Of a stretch of DNA of 64,000 bases, positions 59,141-64,000 are shown in pieces. A program made the position numbers and the translations under genes. The stretch covers positions 265,791 through 329,790 of the forward strand of contig NZ_SACS01000002.1 in assembly GCF_004005945.1 (NCBI RefSeq), in the 5' to 3' direction. The notes below the pieces were generated by a model. That model had not been told where the DNA came from. It made no database searches and saw only the letters and a list, made by a program, of their open reading frames with translations. This stretch comes from Rheinheimera riviphila. Lineage in GTDB: Bacteria; Pseudomonadota; Gammaproteobacteria; Enterobacterales; Alteromonadaceae. Within the stretch, counting starts at the first letter, position 1, and each line of letters starts with the position of its first letter.

Positions 59141-60043
59141 CTAACAAACTTTTTTAGTATGCAAACCGGCTTCTTTAAAGCTTTCAAAACTGGATTCCTG
59201 CAAATGCGCATAATCAGTGATTTGCATCTGCTGTTTTGGGACCCGCCAGTCGCCGTAAACAAAGGTCAGGTAGGCTTCGCGGTCTTGCGGTACCGGTACT
59301 TTTATACCGTTCCAGTCTAACCAGTCTTGAGCATTAAAATGCACGGCTGGCGCATACCACATGCCAAGGCTTGGCATATGCCTGCTCATGCCATCTGATT
59401 CCTTCCGGACACTAAAAGACACCACAAAAGGCCTGACCTGCTCTGAATCCCGCCAACGCAGCAATACACTCTGGATTTGCTCAGTCACATCACACAGCAC
59501 GTCGATTGACCAACCTACCGGCAAATCCAGCTTTGTCAGCTGTGCCTCCAGCCAACCCGAAAACATCGACGCAGTTTCAGCAGTGATGGCAAAATCGACA
59601 TCATCATCCCAGGGGATCACATCACCATCACGCACCAAACCAAGCAGAGTGCCAAAGTCGACCCATAGCATCAGGTTGTCCTGACGGGCTTGCAAAGTTA
59701 TCGCGGCAATTAACTGGCGCGCTAACACCATTGTTGGTGCATGTTCAAACGGCCGGATTGCTTTGAGCTGTTCTTTTGCTGGAACCACAACCAGTCCTTC
59801 GTTGATATGAAGGTCGTCAATCAGCTGCTTTTTGACATCAGCCACCCACTGCGTCGTGATCACAATTTCATCGTAAACCAGCCTGGATAAGGCCTCGACG
59901 CCATAAACAGGCACACCTGCATAGTCACTGCCGTGTTTACTGGCATCGTTGTCAATAAAGCCAACAAACTGACACTGCTCCCGCAGATTGTTCATGTAAA
60001 TTACGGCGCCTGGACCAGCGCCAAATAACAGTGTTCTGCGCAT
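59141..60043 (-). CDS. LicD-family transferase with N-terminal Rossmann-like domain
   Basis: 300 residues. Residues 1-90 are a Rossmann-like domain (TLLFGAGPGAVIYMNNL, VGFIDNDASKHGSDYAGVPV, DEIVITTQW). From about 100 it is a LicD domain, with the catalytic core WVDFGTLLGLVRDGDVIPWD near 127-146 and the acidic cluster DDDVDFAI. LicD proteins move phosphocholine or similar groups from CDP-choline to sugars. Beside a CMP-phosphonate pathway it is the obvious candidate to attach the phosphonate to a glycan. It lies 49 bases upstream of the GT2 gene on the same strand, so the two probably form an operon. Substrate assignment is inference. Confidence 0.85.
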   Translation of the reverse strand: MRRTLLFGAGPGAVIYMNNLREQCQFVGFIDNDASKHGSDYAGVPVYGVEALSRLVYDEIVITTQWVADVKKQLIDDLHINEGLVVVPAKEQLKAIRPFEHAPTMVLARQLIAAITLQARQDNLMLWVDFGTLLGLVRDGDVIPWDDDVDFAITAETASMFSGWLEAQLTKLDLPVGWSIDVLCDVTEQIQSVLLRWRDSEQVRPFVVSFSVRKESDGMSRHMPSLGMWYAPAVHFNAQDWLDWNGIKVPVPQDREAYLTFVYGDWRVPKQQMQITDYAHLQESSFESFKEAGLHTKKVC

Positions 60044-60463
60044 AAAATCGCCTTTAATTAATAATGATCACAGCAAAGCAGTAGTTTACTGCCACACCAG
60101 TACCAGAACATAACCGGTCTACAGTGGCAGGGCGAGAGCGTGAGTGTTCGTTTTTTATTCAAGTTGCTAAACAATCGTTCTAGCGAACGGAAAAGACCCG
60201 CCCTCGATGTTGTCAGCGTTTTACCTCTTCGCGTTTCATTGTCTTGGTATGCATGCGCAATATTTTTACCTGCACCTTAGGTTCACTTTCGAGTTTGTAT
60301 TGTTTTTTAGTACTTGTGCTTCATTTGTCGCACCATAAATCGCCAATAATTATTATCTTTTTTTAGTTTAAATGTTAGCATTTGAGGACTTTTTTCGAAA
60401 AAAGTCAAACCCCAAAAAAAACCAAGTCAATTCATTACAAGTATCAATCTAGGAGAGAATTCT
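60044..60463. other. AT-rich intergenic stretch with a perfect palindrome
   Basis: 420 bases without a credible gene, clearly richer in A and T than the regions to the left. GACTTTTTTCGAAAAAAGTC at 60387-60406 is a perfect 20-base palindrome; it could be an operator or a weak hairpin before the secreted-protein gene. AGGAGAG at about 60452-60458 is that gene's ribosome site. GGGCGAGAGCGTG at about 60130 is a little like the ops element of polysaccharide operons but has mismatches. Confidence 0.4.
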
Positions 60464-60910
60464 ATGAAAAAAAACATAGTGACTGTTTTGCTTTTTGTAA
60501 GTGCAGCTTTTTTACCAAAGACGCATGCTGGGACCGCTATAATCCCGAACTATCATATATGGGATGGTGGAGGAAAATCTTGCTTTAACATCTCTAATGT
60601 GTCCACTACCAGTGCTTTGGTTAATGTACAGTTGTTTAATCGTACAGGCGCTCCATTTAACGGAAGCGTTGCTTCGAAATATATCATTGACCAGATAGGT
60701 ATTCCTTTTACCTTAGAGCCAAAAAAAACAGCCTTCTTTTGTCTCACCTCTGGAGGCGGTACGTCTCCAGGTTATGGTGTAATCGAAAGTCAGGCACTTG
60801 AACCAGCCGCAGGTCAGGTATTCTTGGTAGCTCATGGGTATTATTCAAGTGCAGTTCCAAACACATCGCAAGCCTTTAGTATTCCGATCAATGGTGGATT
60901 ACCATTCTAA
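60464..60910 (+). CDS. Small secreted protein of unknown function
   Basis: 148 residues. I do not recognise the family. A clear signal peptide (MKKNIVTVLLFVSAAFLPKT, cleavage near THA) is followed by about 125 residues rich in Gly, Ser, Asn and aromatic residues with predicted beta character. Two cysteines remain in the mature part (GGKSCFNISN and AFFCLTSGG), which could pair. AGGAGAG sits well before the ATG. It stands alone between the LicD gene and an IS66 remnant, in AT-rich DNA with a codon use unlike the flagellar genes, so recent acquisition is likely. Periplasmic, outer-surface or secreted location is inferred. Confidence 0.7.
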   Translation: MKKNIVTVLLFVSAAFLPKTHAGTAIIPNYHIWDGGGKSCFNISNVSTTSALVNVQLFNRTGAPFNGSVASKYIIDQIGIPFTLEPKKTAFFCLTSGGGTSPGYGVIESQALEPAAGQVFLVAHGYYSSAVPNTSQAFSIPINGGLPF

Positions 60911-60943
60911 CGTAAGCGTAATATCAACCACCTATCAGTATGG

Positions 60944-61560
60944 TTGTTGTTCCGATCAGTAAAGCAGCAGTTTAGCCAATGCTTCCGGCGTGTTGGCGAA
61001 CGGCTGCGTTTCAAACAGCTCAGTCAGGTATTTGTATGGTTCGAAGACATTGATTTTGGCGGTTTCGACCATGCAGTAAAGCACGGAGCTGCCAGTGGAG
61101 CCGGTTCTGGAGTTGGAAACAGCTAGGCTTTGCGGCCTATAACGAAGGGTTTTACAGTGCGCTCGGCACGTTGTTGTCGATATTGAGTCGGCCATCTTAG
61201 AGATATCTGATGAGCTTCGGCCAATGGTTTTGGTTGTAGTTGATGGCTTTGCCGACCAGACTTTCTTTGGGAATGGTGTCTTTGGATTTTTCCAGCCATT
61301 CCAACAGTTGCTGAAGCAGAGGTACTGCAACTAACTGACGTTGTTGCTGTTTAACCTCGAACGATTGGATTTTCAGTTTTATTTCCACCGCATACAACTT
61401 CTAGATTTGGTTAGTCGCCCAATCCGCTTTGCCGGTTTTGCCTTTCCCTTGAGCCTGCTGCGCTTCGATAAACTTGCGACGCCCCAGCGCCTAGCAACCG
61501 GTTAAGGTGGCTGATGTTTGTTCGTAACTGGCATAACTGCTACCTCGAAGCAAATTGCCA
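60944..61560 (-). pseudogene. Decayed IS66-family transposase (C-terminal part)
   Basis: Read on the minus strand, short pieces in different frames give IS66 transposase C-terminal motifs: SSYASYEQTSATLTGC, then RRKFIEAQQAQGKGKTGKAD, KLYAVEIKL, LEKSKDTIPKESLVGKAINY, HWPKLIRYL, DGRLNIDNN, RAERTVKPFVIGRK and YCMVETAKINVFEPYKYL. In-frame stops interrupt it (after LTGC and after ATNQI) and at least one frameshift lies in the DNN/RAER segment. The N-terminal two thirds are missing. It is a dead remnant that marks past insertion between the secreted-protein and glycosyltransferase genes. Exact ends and terminal repeats were not found. Confidence 0.85.
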
Positions 61561-61701
61561 TGTTTTTTGCACTGTAGTCAGAAAATCCATCACTGTATCG
61601 ACCGTATCCCTGATAAACGCTGTAACTATGTTGACCATATACAAATGTTGACGTAATTTAATTAGTAAATATCGAGTTGTGCAAGGAGCATTAATTAGCT
61701 T

Positions 61702-62784
61702 ATGAAAATCTATCAATGTATTCACACGTACCCAGCTTACTCAGACCAGCTTGATCAAAAATTAGCTAATCTAGCTCCAGGTGAACTCACCTTTGACAAT
61801 GTCCACAAAATTCTGCTGGCAGACGGTTTTTATGAGTCCTACATCCTTACTCCGCCAGCGGACTCTGGACATGAAGTATTTTTCACTTTATGGAATTATC
61901 CCAAACTACAAAAATTATGGGCTGCCGAAAACGGATTGCCAGAAGAAGCACGCTTTCGAGAAATCCGGATTGCCCAAATAAAAAAATTCCAGCCGGATAT
62001 CATTTTTGATTTCTCTCCTTTTGTAGATGTTAATTTTATAGATGCTCTCCACGAGGTTTATGGAGAGAGCGATATGAAATTTATCTGCTGGAATGCATAT
62101 ATTAAAGAGGAGGTGATGACATTTCCAAAATATCATGCGCACGTATCTCTCCATACCCCATACATTGAACACTGGCGCCAAATGGGCTTGCAAGCCTTTG
62201 AATTACAGCCAGGAATTCCTGAACATTGGCCGAAAGCAGATGGTAGAGAACGCGAAATCGATGTTTTATTTTACGGACAGTACCTTAACAATGTATTCAA
62301 AAATAGGCGAGGTTTTGTAAGCACTCTTCTTGAGATGAAATCAAAAACAGCACTAAATATTGATGTGCACTTACAAATATCACCAAGCGCCGACACTTCA
62401 CACATTCAAGATTATCTGGATTTAGTGAAACTGCCTATTTTTTCAAATGAACTCTACAAAAAAATCAGAAACTCAAAGATTGTAGTAAATAACTATACCG
62501 ACTACAACGGGGACTATAAAAGTAATGCTCGGGTGTTTGAAGCTCTTGGTAACGGCGCCCTTTTATTATCTGAATATGGCGTTTATCCGAGCGGATTAAC
62601 ACCAGGGATAGATTTCCTGACATACAAAGATATTTCGGAGCTACCATCATTAATCGAGAACATTTTAAGCGACTGGGACAATTACAAAATAATCGCGGAA
62701 GCAGGAAGAAATAAAGTGAACAACATCTACAGCAGAGAAAAGCACTGGAACTATTTTGAGATTGCAATTAACTCGATTAAATAA
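61702..62784 (+). CDS. Glycosyltransferase, CgeB/GT-B-like
   Basis: 360 residues, cytosolic. The N-terminal half is variable (MKIYQCIHTYPAYSDQLDQK). The C-terminal half has the pattern of CgeB-type glycosyltransferases: EIDVLFYGQYLNNVFKNRRG near 195-214, KIRNSKIVVNNYTDYNGDYK near 255-274, and RVFEALGNGALLLSEYG near 277-293 with the nucleotide-sugar-binding Glu. A ribosome site AAGGAG is 13 bases ahead, a little far, but an in-frame TAG directly upstream leaves no other start. AT-rich codons. It probably adds a sugar in the same glycan pathway; substrate unknown. 133 bases separate it from the next gene. Confidence 0.78.
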   Translation: MKIYQCIHTYPAYSDQLDQKLANLAPGELTFDNVHKILLADGFYESYILTPPADSGHEVFFTLWNYPKLQKLWAAENGLPEEARFREIRIAQIKKFQPDIIFDFSPFVDVNFIDALHEVYGESDMKFICWNAYIKEEVMTFPKYHAHVSLHTPYIEHWRQMGLQAFELQPGIPEHWPKADGREREIDVLFYGQYLNNVFKNRRGFVSTLLEMKSKTALNIDVHLQISPSADTSHIQDYLDLVKLPIFSNELYKKIRNSKIVVNNYTDYNGDYKSNARVFEALGNGALLLSEYGVYPSGLTPGIDFLTYKDISELPSLIENILSDWDNYKIIAEAGRNKVNNIYSREKHWNYFEIAINSIK

Positions 62785-62917
62785 AATTGGCATAAGCAAT
62801 AGTGAAATTTCTTACCGAACAATCACAACATAAAAATTTCAAAAAATTAAACCCATGAAATAAACAATACAATCTGAAATGTAAATCAGAAGTTTAATTG
62901 TTTAAATAAGGAATCAC

Positions 62918-63832
62918 ATGAAAAAAAATATATTTTTATATGGCGCATCAAGCATGGGTTTAATGTACTTGCCCACCGCGGCAATATTGTATAACGTCCT
63001 TGGATTCATCGATGGCGAACCTAATAAAAAAGGTAAGAAACTAGCTGGATTGCCGATTTTTCATATCAGCGAGTTGGCGACACTTACTTTTGATTTAATC
63101 GTAATCACAAGTAGTTACCATAAAGAAATATCAGAAAAATTAAAATCTCTCACCCAGAAATCAATTAGTTATGTTTGTGATTGTGAAGATATCTCAACTC
63201 TACATAATGAACTAAATCAGTATCGAGTTAAACACCGTCTTGACAGACTAAAAAATGACATACCTTTAATTGATAATATTTCATTAGATAATGAATTAAT
63301 CAAAGATTGCAAACTCATTGTCAACCGGCGTATGTTACTCCAACTATTGCCAAAAAACGGAGAGGTTGCCGAGCTAGGGGTTGCCCAAGGGCATTTTTCA
63401 AAACAAATTCTGGAAATATCGCAACCGAATACTTTGCATCTTGTTGACGTCTGGGCTTCAGAGCGTTACAACGAAGACAATTATATGAACCTTCGAAATG
63501 AGCTATCACATCATGGAGAAAAAATTGTATGGCATAGAAATTTGTCTACTGAAGCAGCTAGAGATTTTCTAACACATAGTCTGGACTGGGTATATATCGA
63601 TACCGACCATAGCTATTTAACAACAAAGCAGGAGTTGTTAGCTTATCAACACGTAATTAAGCCCGGCGGATACATATGTGGACACGATTACACTATGGGT
63701 AATTGGGCTGCAGACTATCGTTATGGAGTAATCGAGGCTGTGCATGAATTTTGTGTATCGCAACGGTTTAGACTTGTGTGGCTCACAATGGATCTCCAAG
63801 AAGGACAAAGTTTTGCGATTCAAAAGTTGTAA
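62918..63832 (+). CDS. Class I methyltransferase with N-terminal Rossmann-like domain
   Basis: 304 residues. Residues 1-85 are the same Rossmann-like domain as in the LicD and GT2 proteins (NIFLYGASSMGLMYLP, VLGFIDGEPNKKGKKLAGLP, DLIVITSSYHKEI). From about 130 it is an S-adenosylmethionine-dependent methyltransferase: motif I VAELGVAQGHFSKQILE near 150-166, HLVDVWASERYNEDNY, WVYIDTDHSYL near 228, and KPGGYICGHDY near 247. The HDY end and the DTDHSYL acidic motif resemble TylF/MacO-like O-methyltransferases acting on sugars. AAGGA lies seven bases before the ATG. The target could be a sugar hydroxyl; methylation of the phosphonate is possible but not shown. Confidence 0.8.
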   Translation: MKKNIFLYGASSMGLMYLPTAAILYNVLGFIDGEPNKKGKKLAGLPIFHISELATLTFDLIVITSSYHKEISEKLKSLTQKSISYVCDCEDISTLHNELNQYRVKHRLDRLKNDIPLIDNISLDNELIKDCKLIVNRRMLLQLLPKNGEVAELGVAQGHFSKQILEISQPNTLHLVDVWASERYNEDNYMNLRNELSHHGEKIVWHRNLSTEAARDFLTHSLDWVYIDTDHSYLTTKQELLAYQHVIKPGGYICGHDYTMGNWAADYRYGVIEAVHEFCVSQRFRLVWLTMDLQEGQSFAIQKL

Positions 63833-63871
63833 AATTTAATATTTCCAAAAAAGTCAATTACGGATTAATTT

Positions 63872-64000
63872 GAGAGTATGTAAAATTTTCTGTGTAAGTG
63901 GCTGTTTATCATAGCGATACACGGTCACCGTACATGATAATGAACTGATTCATCGCCGGTTTCCAGTCCCTAAGTGGCATTGTCCACTTCTTCGCAATTT
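63872..64000 (-). mobile_element. End of an IS256-family insertion sequence (cut by window edge)
   Basis: On the minus strand 63909-63998 encodes the last 29 residues of a transposase, IAKKWTMPLRDWKPAMNQFI followed by IMYGDRVSL and stop. It resembles the C-terminus of IS256-family (mutator-type) transposases (KW.P..NW..A.NQF.I.....R). Beyond the stop, ACACAGAAAATTTTACATACTCTC at 63872-63895 looks like the terminal inverted repeat of that family, so the element's edge is probably near 63872. The rest lies right of the window. Confidence 0.7.

Noticed and set aside
60125..60150. ops/JUMPstart-like element GGGCGAGAGCGTG
   Set aside because: Two mismatches in the core GGCGGTAGCGTG, no JUMPstart context, and no long polysaccharide operon reading away from it.

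Overview
The window comes from a gammaproteobacterium with a polar flagellum. FlrA/FlrB/FlrC regulators, FlhF/FlhG placement proteins, ParC/ParP polar chemotaxis proteins and a second MotA/MotB-like pair occur together in an order seen in Pseudomonas, Vibrio, Shewanella and relatives. Base and codon use and the sugar genes would suit Rheinheimera, Alishewanella or another Alteromonadales/Chromatiaceae genus, but the genus is an inference. No rRNA, tRNA or CRISPR array was seen.

Layout. (1) 1-9483, minus strand: surface-polysaccharide genes. They are a truncated rfbB, tviB, a Wzz-like co-polymerase, a very large SLBB export protein, ugd, tviC/wbpP and wecB. They supply dTDP-6-deoxyhexose intermediates, UDP-GlcNAcA/GalNAcA, UDP-GlcA and UDP-ManNAc. 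(2) 9674-41943, minus strand: an almost unbroken flagellar and chemotaxis region. Read in the direction of transcription it is flrA, flrBC, fliEFGHIJ, fliKLMNOPQR-flhB, flhA-flhF-flhG-fliA, cheYZAB, motCD, parC-parP-cheW and a DUF2802 gene. Sequences with the GG-N10-GC spacing of sigma-54 promoters lie before flrB, fliE and flhA, with a weaker one before fliK. (3) 42077-42874, minus strand: an unusual short flagellin-like gene with its own terminator-like hairpin.

(4) 43111-53845, plus strand, divergent from the flagellin: a complete CMP-pseudaminic acid pathway (pseB, C, F, G, I, H). It runs directly into a tightly packed acyl module: acyl carrier protein, short-chain reductase, AMP-forming ligase, LuxE-like acyl-protein synthetase and LuxC-like acyl reductase. 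The module resembles the tetronate genes of the Vibrio cholerae O1 O-antigen (rfbK-O) and could make an unusual hydroxyacyl substituent. (5) 54077-57677, plus strand: a phosphonate operon. It encodes PEP mutase fused to an N-terminal cytidylyltransferase, phosphonopyruvate decarboxylase and an iron-type alcohol dehydrogenase that probably reduces phosphonoacetaldehyde to 2-hydroxyethylphosphonate. Two minus-strand genes face it, a GT2 glycosyltransferase and a LicD-family transferase. Together they look like a route for making a CMP-activated phosphonate and placing it on a glycan.

(6) 60044-64000: an AT-richer accessory tail. It holds a small secreted protein of unknown function, a decayed IS66 transposase, a CgeB-like glycosyltransferase, a methyltransferase with an N-terminal Rossmann domain, and the end of an IS256-family element at the window edge. 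The GT2, LicD and methyltransferase proteins share one small Rossmann-like domain, which links regions 5 and 6. The main candidate for something undescribed is this glycan locus beside the flagellar genes, combining pseudaminic acid, a LuxC/LuxE-type acyl module and LicD-transferred phosphonate.
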